From: Symsagittifera roscoffensis
Lineage: Eukaryota; Xenacoelomorpha; Acoela; Convolutidae
Direction: 5' to 3'
Assembly: GCF_963678635.1 (NCBI RefSeq)
Contig: NC_087063.1
Location: forward strand, 42,176,759-42,240,758
DNA length: 64,000 nt
Made by a program: the position numbers and the translations under genes. The notes beneath the pieces were generated by a model, which was not told the DNA's origin, ran no database searches, and saw only the letters and a program-made list of their open reading frames with translations. Below are positions 54,198-64,000 of this stretch, in pieces; within the stretch, counting starts at the first letter, position 1; each line of letters begins with the position of its first letter.

Positions 54198-54832
54198 ATT
54201 TAAATCTGCACCCTGTTGGTGATATAAGTTTTAGCTATGATTTTTTTTGTTTCCGCGAAAGCGTTTTGTTTAGTTTCGGTTATTTTAAAAAGTTGCTCAC
54301 GCTAGAGCTACTATTGTCAAAAATAGGAGTGCGTGTCTTAAGCGTGGTGTAGCGCGGGTGGTAAGGCCGGCTAAAGAGCATGCTCAGGATGTACTTTACT
54401 AGTGGGTTTGGCGAGTTGTGTGAGTATGATTTTACCGTCTCTGTGAGCATAGTCTCTTTTAGTGTTCTACTCTTTGTTTTTTTTATCAGGAGTTTTCCTT
54501 TTTGTCTTTTGGTTGTGTCTTCTTATCGCAAACAGATTGTCGTAATTTGTGTTTTTCTTTCGAAAATTTAGTGTTTCAAGTGGTTTTAAAAAAACGTGAA
54601 AGTGAGTTTCAATAGAGTAATTTATCCAATTTTAATCTGGGTTTAATCTGATTTGGTAACCGTGGGAGTTTCTCATACATGCGGTTGGTCTTGTGGCAAT
54701 AATAAGCTGCGTTGCTTAGTTCAAGCTTGTTTATCATTCCTTGAAAACAAGTTAGCGGAAAGTTTGAAACGCGTGAAAGCAAAATAAAATTGTTTTGATT
54801 TAGTTTCTAAAACTTCAACTTCATTTTTAAAT
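54190..54832. repeat. Fourth, diverged partial copy of the 1.41-kb unit
   Basis: Matches the unit from CTTAGCATATTTAAATCTGC (unit: CTAACATATTTATATCGGC) through GCGTTTTGTTTAGTTTCGGT and the 77-codon frame region (here 63 codons at 54380-54571) to GTTTCTAAAACTTCAACTTC. Divergence is far higher than among the other three, so it may be the source copy. On the minus strand it leads directly into the env-like transmembrane segment. Confidence 0.7.
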
Positions 54833-55480
54833 AATTCCAACCGATGTGGAAAATATTTTAAAAACACATACAAAACTCAATTTCTCGGAAACCATAAGTT
54901 TGAGCAATCATATTTGGATTCCAAAGTTGCTACCCCTGAGTGTACCTTGACAGCAATCCACCAAATGGCTGAGAAGTTCAAATTCTGCAAAAAAAAATTT
55001 TAATCATGAGAAACGGCATATCTCGGAAACCAAAAAAATAGAAGCAGAAAATGCCAGAGGCCGTAGCTGAACCCTGTCAGTACTCCTGAATATATACGGA
55101 CATCACTTAATCATAGGATTGAGAACTTCAAGAACAGTTACATTTTTCAAAATTTCTTTTAATTGAAAAAGTCATAAAACTGCCAAAAACGCTTTACGCA
55201 GTAGTTTTTAGGGGGCAGATTTTCAACTACCGAGTAATATCTGTCGGCACCCCGCCACAGTTTAAAAACTTCAAAATTGATTAGTTATTTACTAATTAAT
55301 GTGGAAAAAATGCCGAAAATTCCTGCAAATAAAATGCGTGCTACGCTAGGTTGTGTATTTCATTGTGTATGTTTTGCGCATGTTTTACTTACTGGTTATA
55401 GGCCTATATGTGGGTTAGGATCGATTGCGCGTAAACCTTAAGGTGGGAAACTCCTTGATGGTGGAACTAAAGTAGGGTAT
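54833..55480. other. Non-coding, unassigned
   Basis: Contains a repeated CTCGGAAACCA string (54890 and 55023), possibly an insertion within the env-like region. No gene is seen. Confidence 0.3.
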
Positions 55481-56620
55481 GGAGTTAGAATATATAATTT
55501 GGGTGCTGTACTACATTGTGGTTATTTTCAGAACTAGATAGAATAACTGTATCCCAAAAATATGTTAGGCGTGAGAAAGTATCTACAGAATGTACTTTAT
55601 CACTATAAAACATTGGTATGTGTTGGTAGCATCTTTTGTCTTCAAAAACATAGTGGTGAAACTTTTTTTTGGTTCAAGTCTAATACCGAAAAAGGTTTCC
55701 TTCGAAGTCAATAAAATTTGAACGATTGCCTGATATTAGATGCTCCGCGTAGGGTTTCTAATTCACATTGGTTATGGAGAGTTTCTAGTTGGGAAAGTGA
55801 CATTTCTTGAAACATTCTATTTATTGTGTAATCTAATTTCATATCGGGGTGAGCATTATAGTGTATTGAGCCAAAGTAAGTGTTATTCTTTAGTGAAAAT
55901 TCTTGTAACCTTGTGCTATCTTTGTTTTCTGGACAAACTTTTCCTCCAGTGGTACCATTGTTCTTTTAAAATGATGCAGGGATGTAAGACTTTTTGTCTT
56001 CTCTGTTTTGGTTTGGTTCGTGCATGTCGAGAACTAGTTTGCCTGTTTTCATGTCCGAATCTTTTTTCCTATTTAACACGAAATTCTGAATATTGTGTTC
56101 GGAAGAGTGGTTTGGAGTATTTGCAGGCTACTTCAGTTTCAGTTTAGATTTAAAACCGTGTCAACTTTTTTCCACACCATGTATGTTTTATATGGATTTG
56201 GGTTTGTCCTTGATTGATCAGGTATTTCTTTTCGAATGGTATTGATACAATAAAAGACTTTTTTGTAAAATTTTATTGTTTTTGCGTGAGTTTGAGCAAC
56301 TTGGAATGTGGTACATGTGTCTTTAGGGAACCATACTATGGTTGCCTGTCTTTCGAGTAAAAGTGTAGCTACTATGGCTGTTGATTCGATATTTTGTGGA
56401 TCAGATTCACATTGTGTGACTATGTTAACTGCGTACTTGTGTAGTGTTTTCTGTTGATCAACTGCACAATCATAATGTGTGACAAGGAGATCTTGTAGTC
56501 CTGTTCGAAGGGAAGTTTTTTCATGATTTTTGGGTTTAAGTTGTGTTAATAGAGAAAGGGTTTTGTATTGAAAAATCTTTTAAAAGATACATACGTAAAA
56601 TAGTACTGAAAAGGGATTGT
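55480..56620 (-). pseudogene. env-like ectodomain remnant
   Basis: Minus-strand translations in more than one frame give long stretches of ordinary protein-like composition with several cysteines, interrupted by stops and frameshifts. They lie downstream of integrase and upstream of the transmembrane-like segment, where an errantivirus-type env should be. The long plus frame at 55740-56147 is the antisense shadow of this region. Identity as env is inferred from position and general resemblance, and no reconstruction is attempted. Confidence 0.4.
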
Positions 56621-57543
56621 AAAATGCTATTTAACCTATAGTCTTTTTGTATATCTTTCGTATTTATATACTAGTTCTGTTGAAATAAATGGAGGTTGTA
56701 AAGATTGAGCTGTGATGTCTGGTGATGACAATGGCACGGAACGATTTAATAATTTAATTAATTTTACTGTTATTTCAAATTTAAGAGTTAGGCTCTGTTG
56801 TGAAATTTTTTGGATGCTTTGTTTTTGAATATTGTTTTGAACATCGTGTCTGTATTGTAACCTGTTGAGTGCCCAATTATGGAGTCTTTTGCTACCAAGA
56901 TAATGGCCAAAAAGAGGGGAGGGGTGTACTTGTAAAGGTGTACTTGTACCTTTTAGCTCACGAGATCTGTCATCTAGGTGACTTGGAAAGTTTGTAGGGA
57001 TTATAGTTGATGGTGTTTGACCTGTAATTGAAAGTGTTGATGGAAGTCATAATTTTTCTGGTAGTGTTAAAAAAAAGTAAATAAAGAAAGTTCTACTGGG
57101 TCATTTACAAGGTTGGCTTCGCCTTGTGAAATTGTGTAGGTCATCCAATGCGGGATTCGTTGTGATGAAGTCGGGTGATTAAAGGGATTTTCATGAATTT
57201 TTTCAGAAGTAGGAATTGAACCTAAATAATTAGATGGAATGTTTAGGGTATTTTGTTGGGAAAAGTATTGAAGCGGTGGAGGGCTGCTTTGTATCGTAGT
57301 ATTTGATAAGTCTAGAGTTGTTGATGATAGTGATGAGGGAATATTGAATTGTACTCTTGGTGTGATTAAATTTCTATTGCGTCAGGGTTGAATATTTCGT
57401 CTGTTTTTTGTACTAATTAATTTTGATTTTGACTTAAATGTCCTGTTTTGTTACGATCTTGTTGTAATGATGGGTAAATATTTCTGGTTGGTTCGTACTG
57501 TGGTTCACTGAGGGATGCTTGACGAATGGTTGATTTTATTGAT
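56621..57543 (-). pseudogene. Broken Ser/Pro/Gln-rich coding remnant
   Basis: On the minus strand, stretches without stops between 56640 and 57540 are rich in Ser, Pro, Gln, Asn and Ile, with stops near 57420 and 57080. They appear to belong to the same degraded reading unit as the flanking env-like pieces. No domain is recognised. Confidence 0.3.
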
Positions 57544-57888
57544 TCAGACAATGATGCGTGTCTTTCTTAAAAAGTATAGGGGTTTTCTACATATGAGATT
57601 CGGGTGATTGATTGGGGTTGACTTGTTTGACCAGATGTAGGAATTGTTGGAGGATCTTGGGATGGGTTGCTTGGGGGGGGGTGGGGGTTGAAGGGGGGTG
57701 AAGGGGGGAACGCCATTAGGGTTAGAATTTTTGAGGTAAGCCATTTTGAGTATTTCTTCATTGGATGCCTTTTTTATGCATTTATAAAATGTCAGAACTA
57801 GGGAAACTAGAAAGGTGAGACAAATATGAAAAGAATAAAAAGTTTTTTTTCGACTTAGTAAACTTTGAAACATTTGTAGAATTATCAA
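57544..57888 (-). pseudogene. Transmembrane segment plus proline-rich tail
   Basis: A 114-codon minus frame. Residues about 18-37 form a membrane segment (FHICLTFLVSLVLTF), followed by a basic stretch and then a proline-rich region encoded by a C-run (PLQPPPPPKQP). This is a typical single-pass protein with a cytoplasmic proline-rich tail. It lies between integrase and the ectodomain-like region, so it could be an accessory or rearranged env part. A second frame (57567-57761) overlaps. Function unknown. Confidence 0.35.
57671..57711 (+). other. G-rich tract with four or more G-runs
   Basis: Runs of 9, 5, 6 and 6 G separated by short T/A-containing spacers occur on the plus strand. The pattern could fold as a G-quadruplex. 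On the minus strand it encodes the proline-rich tail described for 57544-57888. Confidence 0.5.
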
Positions 57889-59065
57889 GTTTTGTACCTG
57901 ATTAGGTGATCATTGGTTTTGGAGAGGAAAAGATAGCTCTGGATGGAGAAATTGACAAAAATGACTGGACTAAAAAAAAATAGATTGAAAAACGAGGTCG
58001 GCAGGTAAAAAAGTCAGTTATGAAAACAAAAATTGAAAAAAAATTTTGAAAAGATTGAAAGAAAACTTGAAATATTTATTTTATTTTTGTAACTGAATTT
58101 TAAAAAAGGATTCGGAAAGTTATTTGCTTCGCCGATTTTTTCAGAACTTAAATCAAGTGGAGTCCAATTGTATATTGATTTTTGTCAAGTTTATTGAATA
58201 TGGAGATTTTTTGGTGTAGGGAAGTCTGGGTACTAATTTTCCGATTCTTGTGTTATTTTGGGGGTTGATTAGGGGTTTTTGGGAGGTAGAGTGTCTTTAG
58301 GCTAAGTGATCAGATTGATCTTTGCCTTTAGGTTTATTTAATATTTCCTTTTTGGTTTAACTCGGGTTACAATGTTAGACAGAATTGTTGCTTTTGTATT
58401 GATTAATAGAATAGTGTTGTAACCTTTTTACGTTACTTATTTAAGTTGACATATAAGAGGTCACTGCTTATTTTTCACCTGGAGGTCTTTGAAATATTGT
58501 TATAGATCTAGTTCAAAATGGAGATATACCGGCTAAAAATAGTAGTGGTGTTTAGAATGAGATGATGTCTAGCCATTTTTATTGTTTGTTTCTGAACTAA
58601 TTTTTTTGAGAGAAAATGAATGTTTATGATGCAATTTTTTTTTTATGTTTTAAATAAAATTATCTAAGTTGTTAATTATTTAGAGGGTTTTTGCATTTTT
58701 TTTTTATTATTTTAGATTGTGGAATAGCAGTATTTTAGTTTTTTCCTGGTTGATTTCGAAGGCAATATGATTCGCGTTTATGTGATTTTTCTTTGATTTC
58801 AGGTATGGATTTTTTTTTGTATTTTACGATTAATTCTTTATTTTTGAACTGTGGGTTGCTTATGTTTTTCTGGTACTTGATTATGAGTTAGATCAGATGG
58901 TTGTGGTAAATGATTGAAGTGTGGTGTTTGCGATTGTTTATTAGGGTCTGTTTTTGTGTCGACAATGTGTAGTCCTGCGAAGGAAGATAACTGCGTTATT
59001 TCACCAAGGACGTATTCTTTCGGGTATTATGGTAAAAGATTATTTCTGTTGTACGCTTTTTTTCG
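57889..59065. other. No gene recognised between integrase and the next remnant
   Basis: AT-rich and stop-rich on both strands. A 60-codon plus frame at 58954-59136 has no motif. It probably represents decayed retroelement interior. Confidence 0.3.
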
Positions 59066-60618
59066 TTAAAATCTATGAGTGTATATCTGACAATGGTGGA
59101 TTTTTCTATAATTTGATATGGTCCTTTTTCGAATAGGTTGTAGCTTTTTTGAAACTTCTGTTTGAACTATAAAAATTGGGATCAAAACCGTTATTCTTTT
59201 TTTAGGTTTGATGCTGGTGTAAAACGTAAAATTGTTTGAGATTGGACATTTTGTCTTTGTAACAATTTCTTTCAATTTTTCTGATAAATTTCATTATGTT
59301 CTTATCTCTATTTAAAAACCATTCTGTATGGGTTCCAGAGGCTAAATCTAAGATATGTGGATAGTGAAAATGATCTTCGTTATGACTGCTAGGTTATAAC
59401 AAATTAAATCTTGTTTTGGTTGACAGTAACCTTGTGAATTTTTTGAGGCGTTTGCTCTGAACGTTAATGGCTTACGTCGCTTTTGGTCAAAAGCCAATTC
59501 ATATGGTGATAGTCCAAATGTTTTAGTAATTTGGTAATTATATGCTAATGGAAATAATTTTACGTCTGTTGACCGTTCGGTGTTTTTTTTATTGTTTCCG
59601 TTAATTGTAACCCGAAGATTTTCTTGTAGTGAGCGGTTCATGCCTTCATGTAGTCCGTTTATCCATGGGGCATGTGATGTTCTTCGTTTCGGTTTAAAAT
59701 TGTATTGGTGACATGATGCAATTATTTCTTTTTTATGAAATCTGTTCCAATATCTGTATTAGGGATTTCGAGTAATCCAAAATTTGCTAATCAGTGTTCT
59801 TATAGTATTGTGTAAGCATAATAAGCGTTACAATGGGTACATAATTGAGTGCTAAATAATGTTTAATTGCATATATTATGACGCTTATACACGATTTTTT
59901 TTCTGAGAAAGTTAAAATAAGGCCTTTTGTATCGAATGAGATTCTATGAATGAAATATAAACTTTGTCGTTACCCTTTAAAGTCTTGTTTTTCTGCTTTT
60001 GTTTTTGGTGTGGAAAATTTTTGTTTAATTGACATGTAATGCAATCATTACCTAGTACTTTCACCATATTGGTGCATTTGGAACATACAAATTTTGAGTG
60101 AAGTTCGAGTCTGTTTTCTTCTGATCTTACCTGTCCTTTTGTATATAAGAAATGGGAAATTTGAAATGCGATTGATATTAAGCTTAGTGATAGACAGGGT
60201 ATTTTCGTCTCTTGATAATGGTATTCTAAAAATTCACTGTTTTCACAAATATTGTTTTGCTAAATTTTCAAAAATATTGGAGTATTGTCTTATTTCCTAA
60301 AATTGTGATCTCTGCTCTAATGGGGTTTGTTTTGTAACTATACCAAAATCTAAATTGTCTGATAACAGGGCGGAGATTTTGATGTTTTTGTGATAACTGA
60401 AGTGGCAAATTTTCTGCGTTTGGGAGAAAAATGTTTTGAATATCTTTTCTGTTTAGGGGTGTAGTATATAAAGGATCTTGTAATTCTAATGATTTATTGA
60501 TTGTGTATTTTTTACCTGAAACGGGGAAGCCTGAAAAACTTATCATACTCGTGAGATCTTCTTGTTTTATTATCGGGAATGGTTTATTTCTTTGTAATTT
60601 TGGTTGATATGGTTCCAT
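59066..60618 (-). pseudogene. Integrase remnants (zinc-binding, core end, C-terminal)
   Basis: Read on the minus strand, 60268-60618 is a 116-codon linker. Near 60030-60050 is NDCITCQLNK, the CxxC part of the integrase zinc-binding domain. A frame at 59348-59641 holds the end of the core (MNRSLQENLR, then FGLSPYELAF), corresponding to the catalytic-Glu helix neighbourhood and the SPYEL motif common to Ty3/gypsy integrases. A frame at 59066-59275 gives the basic C-terminal module (KKLQPIRKRTISNYRKIH), near the GPY/F position. Stops and frameshifts separate all parts and the middle of the core is degraded. Confidence 0.6.
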
Positions 60619-60766
60619 TTGTGTATTATTTTTTATCCATAATGAATTTGGTATGGGTTTAATTGTAACTTTACTTAATAAATCTACTCTTTAGTGTTGT
60701 TTTCGCAATCTAGTTATAGCGGAAAATGTTCTAAGGTATTTAGTTGTTTAGTATCGGAGTCAGTTT

Positions 60767-61186
60767 TTAGTGCGTTTTTATATTCTGGTCAGGGTGATGT
60801 TTCGGCTTTTGCGAGAAATAATTTTGTATTTCATGTGATATATTTGCAGTTGTTTTTCGTGTAAAACTTTCAGGTGATGTCTTTCGACTAAGTAAATCTG
60901 GTAAAGCAAGGCTTTTGCCTGCTGTGCAAAATATATGTAGGTTTGAAAGTTTCATTTGAATAAGTTGAAAGCTAAACACTCTATGGTTTGGATGAGATTT
61001 CTGCGTGAAAAGGAAAATTATGGGTTGCATCGCACAGGTTTGTTTGGATATGTAAATGTGTTTGAAATTTATTGTGTGAAAAGTTTTAATTGTAAAGTTT
61101 TTTGATGTGGTGACTGAGAATAATTTCTTGATCTGTTTTAATAATTGTGGTGTCGTTTTTTTTTCTAGAATTATCATGGGATCCAT
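60767..61186 (-). pseudogene. RNase H end and tether of the second Ty3/gypsy element
   Basis: A 139-codon minus frame. Its centre (IIFLFTQKSHPNHRVFSF, then QLIQMKLSNLHIF) and AGKSLALPDLLSRK match the C-terminal part of gypsy RNase H and the adjoining tether, where the LPDxLSR motif is conserved. The acidic active-site residues upstream are not visible, so the domain is truncated at its N terminus, next to the apparent RT deletion. Confidence 0.55.
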
Positions 61187-61681
61187 TATTACAAATATTA
61201 TGATAAGGTCTGTTATTAGAACCTTTTTGTGCTTTTTTGTGTGAATAATTTCGATTTCGATTTCTTGAATAGTTTTGAGTTCGGTTATTCGAAGATTTTC
61301 GTGAACGGTCTTTGGAATAGTATCTACTCCGAAGGTTTGATTACGAAAAGTTTCTATTATATTTTGAGCAGTAACTTCTATTTGAGCTTGATCTAGAGTA
61401 ATTATTTTGATACCGATTCTTTAGACTGTTTTATCTTACTTATCTATTTTTTGAATAGATTTGTGAATTTTGTCGATCTGATGATCTTCCACGAAAAGTA
61501 TTTGAATAGGAGGATTGTGATCTGTTATTACTATAGCTGTTTAGAAGTGGTTTGCCGGAGCTGTTTTTACTTAGAATGTTTTTTTTTTGGTAAATTCTGA
61601 TTTTTTTTTGTATTGATTATAAAAAATTTTCAGTTCTTTGTGTTTTGGTGTTCTATTTAAACTGACTTGTTGTTTTTATCT

Positions 61682-63682
61682 GCATTCAGCAATGCTATGT
61701 CGATATCTTCGACAAAAGACACACCATTTTTTGAACGATAGCTTAAGTTTGAAATTTGGGTTCTTTTCATAGATATTTAGGATTTGAGTAATTTTTTCTG
61801 CTATATCATTGGCAGATTCTTGAAAATTAGCAATATGGGAAATTCTTGTTTGAACTTTATTTACGTATTGTAGTTTTGAAATTATGTTTCTTCTAGTTTC
61901 ATTGTGACTTCAGCTTGTTATAAATTGTCTACAAACTTGCTGGAAAATTTATATTGGGTTCTCGGATCAATGCTGGATGTGATGCTCTCTTTTGTTGCAA
62001 TTTTTCGTATTTGTGGTGTTAAAGTCATCATTAAAATTTCTGTCATTTTCATGTTTTTGTAATCATGTTTTTTAAGAGAAAACGCTTTTAGTACTAGAGT
62101 TTCGATTGTCTCTGCGAGTTGTTTTATTGTTTTGTTCGGTAGTCTACAATTTTCCATTCAAATAATTATTTGAAGTTGCTTATTTCGCTCAGAGTCAAAT
62201 AATTTTGAAATTCTTTGTGTAATTTTTTTCCAATCGGATTTAATTTCTATGGTTAATATTGAAAACAATTTTTCAGCTGCGCCATCGAGTGTGGTTTGGA
62301 ATAATGCCGTTTGTCTGTATCCAGTTTTGATGTGAATGTGTGTTCATAGGTTCTGGGCCTATTTTTAAGATGAAATTTGCTCTAACAGATTTTAAAAGGT
62401 CTTCTCCTCAATTTCAGGATATGCTCCTGTAATCACCATGAGTGGTTTTTTGGATGTTATAGATGATCCGCTCATTTGGTGTGGTCTCATTGTCGTTTTT
62501 ATTTGTTCTGCTGTGTTTGATGTTTCTGTAAAAATTGTAAGTTGATTTTTTGAAATTTTGTGTTGTTGTAAGTAGTATGGTAATGGGATATCGTTTCTCA
62601 TTAATTTGGGTCGGTAACCTTAAGTTTTTGTATGATTTTGTGGTACTATAGTAATAATAGGCTGTGCTTGGTTGTGTATTTGGAAAGTTTTGTTGATGTG
62701 GTTGTCGTAGTTGTTGAGGATTGTATAAGGTTCAAAAAGGTCTGGCTGGATCATATCATCTGGTTGATCTCTATTTTTCCAATGGTTTTTCCGTTGGTTA
62801 CAATTATTTTGTTGCTGGTTCTGATGAAAGTATTATTCATCTCCAGATGATTATGGTTGGTTTCTTGTGAACTGTCTGTGAAAAAATGGCCAATTTGCAG
62901 TGCGGTCTGTCGGGGTTTTTCCTTTATCATTCAATTTTATTGATTGAGATGTTGGTTTGGTAATTGCTCATTATAATTATGTTCCTGAGGTTGGTTTTGT
63001 GTTTGAAGACTTAGTTTTGCTTTGGGATTGCTAACATTGGTTTTGGCAAAAAAATCATTTTTTTCATTTGCAAAGTTTTTGTCATTTGCATGTTTTTGTT
63101 TATTTGATGGTCTTTTTTCGGTTATTGGTCTATGTATCTGATAATCCATATGCGAGTATTTGGGGATAACAGATGGTTTATTTGTTGATGTTTATGTAGT
63201 TTGCGGGAAATGGTTAATGTTTTTTGTTATGTGGTGTTGTAAAAGTTGGGTGAAAAAGGGAAATATTTGTTGTGTTGTTGTAAGTAGTGTTTCAGATACT
63301 TCTTAAATTACGGAATGTGATGTTGTTTGGATGTGTTGTTGTGTCAAGTTTCTATTTCCGTTAAAAATGTCTTCTATGTTTATGAACGTTGAATTTAACC
63401 TAATGTTGCTTGTTCTATAATTTTGTATTATAATTTAAGGGTGTGCTGTCAGTTGTGAGTGCAGTTACTCTTAAATAATCTCTATTACAGAAATAGTGGA
63501 AATTGCTGCACTTGAATTTTTGTTTGAGATGTTGAAAAACAGTATATGAGACCATTCAGGGTCCCATACAAAATCTGTTTAGTTGCTAGTTTTGTTTCAT
63601 CGTCCAAAGTTTCTGGTCGAAAATTTTTTTTGCTTGTGGGATTGAATCTAAATTGTGTTGGAAACAATCTATTATGAACCAT
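61682..63682 (-). pseudogene. gag remnants with CCHC zinc knuckle
   Basis: Successive minus frames (63485-63682, 62937-63149, 62392-62601, 61918-62157) are Lys/Asn/Gln-rich and hydrophilic. The last has a capsid-like helical stretch (KTIKQLAETIETLVLKAFSL, then EILMMTLTPQIRKIA). At 61682-61723 a perfect C-x2-C-x4-H-x4-C knuckle (CVFCRRYRHSIAEC) is encoded, followed at 61200-61680 by an Arg/Ser/Asn/Tyr-rich tail (YSRSSSNRSY, YYSKDRSRKSSNNR) with stops. These are the RNA-binding parts of a gag protein. Confidence 0.6.
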
Positions 63683-64000
63683 GCTAGGCTTATTTGCAGA
63701 TCAATTTTTTTTGTGATATTTCATTATCACTTAGTGTTTCACGAATTGAATCTAGAAATCATGTGAAATTATTTATTTCTCGTTTTACTATTGCGTGTGG
63801 AGATAAATAATATTGGTCATATGTTTCTAACATACAAACATAGCTATAAGTGATGTAAAAAAAAGATCGTTTAAGAAAACTGAATTTGCTCTTTGTGAAT
63901 TTTGGTGTTGTATATTTTGATATAGTCTGTGAAAACCTTTGAGAAATCTAACTCTATATAATTTTTGTTTGTTTGGTGTGGTGGTTGATTTGATGATTGT

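Larger units (their letters stand above)
53971..64000 (-). mobile_element. Env-bearing Ty3/gypsy (errantivirus-like) element, heavily decayed
   Basis: Reading right to left are gag segments, a CCHC knuckle, an Arg/Ser/Asn-rich tail, an RNase H/tether segment, integrase segments, and env-like segments down to 54 kb. No RT catalytic segment fits between the knuckle (61.7 kb) and the RNase H end (61.1 kb), so RT and most of protease seem deleted. Neither LTR was identified; the 5' LTR would lie beyond the window. All frames are broken. Confidence 0.6.

Noticed and set aside
50487-54571. 77-codon plus-strand frame repeated in the 1.41-kb units, with hydrophobic segments
   Set aside because: It is conserved only because the DNA units are recent copies. 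The diverged copy at 54380 no longer keeps the frame, and the minus strand here fits the env-derived reading better.
55740-56147. 135-codon plus-strand frame rich in Cys, Leu and Phe
   Set aside because: The antisense strand reads as a continuous hydrophilic env-like segment in the expected position; the plus frame looks like its shadow.

Overview
This window looks like about 64 kb of AT-rich eukaryotic nuclear DNA, most likely from an invertebrate animal. The evidence is its content: non-coding sequence packed with eukaryotic transposable elements (LTR and non-LTR retrotransposons, hAT-like, Tc1/mariner-like and Helentron-like non-autonomous elements), long stop-rich intervals, no operon-like gene packing, and one 200-N scaffold gap. 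I cannot name the organism. No complete host gene is visible; the best host candidate is a short GC-richer open segment near 40.3-40.5 kb on the minus strand.

Layout. 1-1730: an old tandem duplication of about 0.85 kb, each unit carrying an hAT-MITE fragment and a Helentron-like fragment. 2.4-11.3 kb: Helentron-like copies inside a diverged 3-4 kb tandem duplication, then an hAT MITE at 10.5 kb. 12.2-14.4 kb: an hAT MITE with a perfect 8-bp target duplication, caught in a near-identical 1.08-kb tandem duplication. 14.8-19.8 kb: a 5.0-kb minus-strand Ty3/gypsy retrotransposon with two recognisable LTRs and decayed gag, protease, RT, RNase H and integrase. 20-29 kb: a possible Merlin-type transposase scrap, Helentron-like copies, a short hAT derivative and anonymous DNA. 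29.5-31.5 kb: a non-LTR retrotransposon with an intact ORF1 and a broken endonuclease region, cut by the gap. 32.5-38.4 kb: the best Helentron-like copies. 41.4-46.2 kb: a nested stack in which a 240-bp tandem repeat was hit by a Helentron-like element, that element by a 726-bp palindromic MITE with a TA target, and the whole was tandemly duplicated. 49.8-54.0 kb: three tandem copies of a 1.41-kb unit. 54-64 kb: a decayed env-bearing Ty3/gypsy (errantivirus-like) element on the minus strand, read right to left gag, a pol that appears to lack RT, then env-like sequence.

The main theme is one non-autonomous family with about 20 copies between 0.4 and 45.3 kb. Its end GTTCCGACTT is repeated in inverted orientation about 35-40 bp inside the opposite end, and is followed there by the hairpin CAGGGCTTTGCCCTG. 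That asymmetric arrangement, with insertion in A/T runs and no target duplication, is the architecture described for Helentron/Helitron2-associated non-autonomous elements (HINEs). For these copies '+' means the GTTCCGACTT end comes first. For hAT MITEs '+' means the end followed by TTTTCTCGAG comes first. The second theme is recurrent local tandem duplication at every scale from 65 bp to about 4 kb and at very different ages. All boundaries were read by eye and are accurate to a few bases for good copies and tens of bases for diverged ones.
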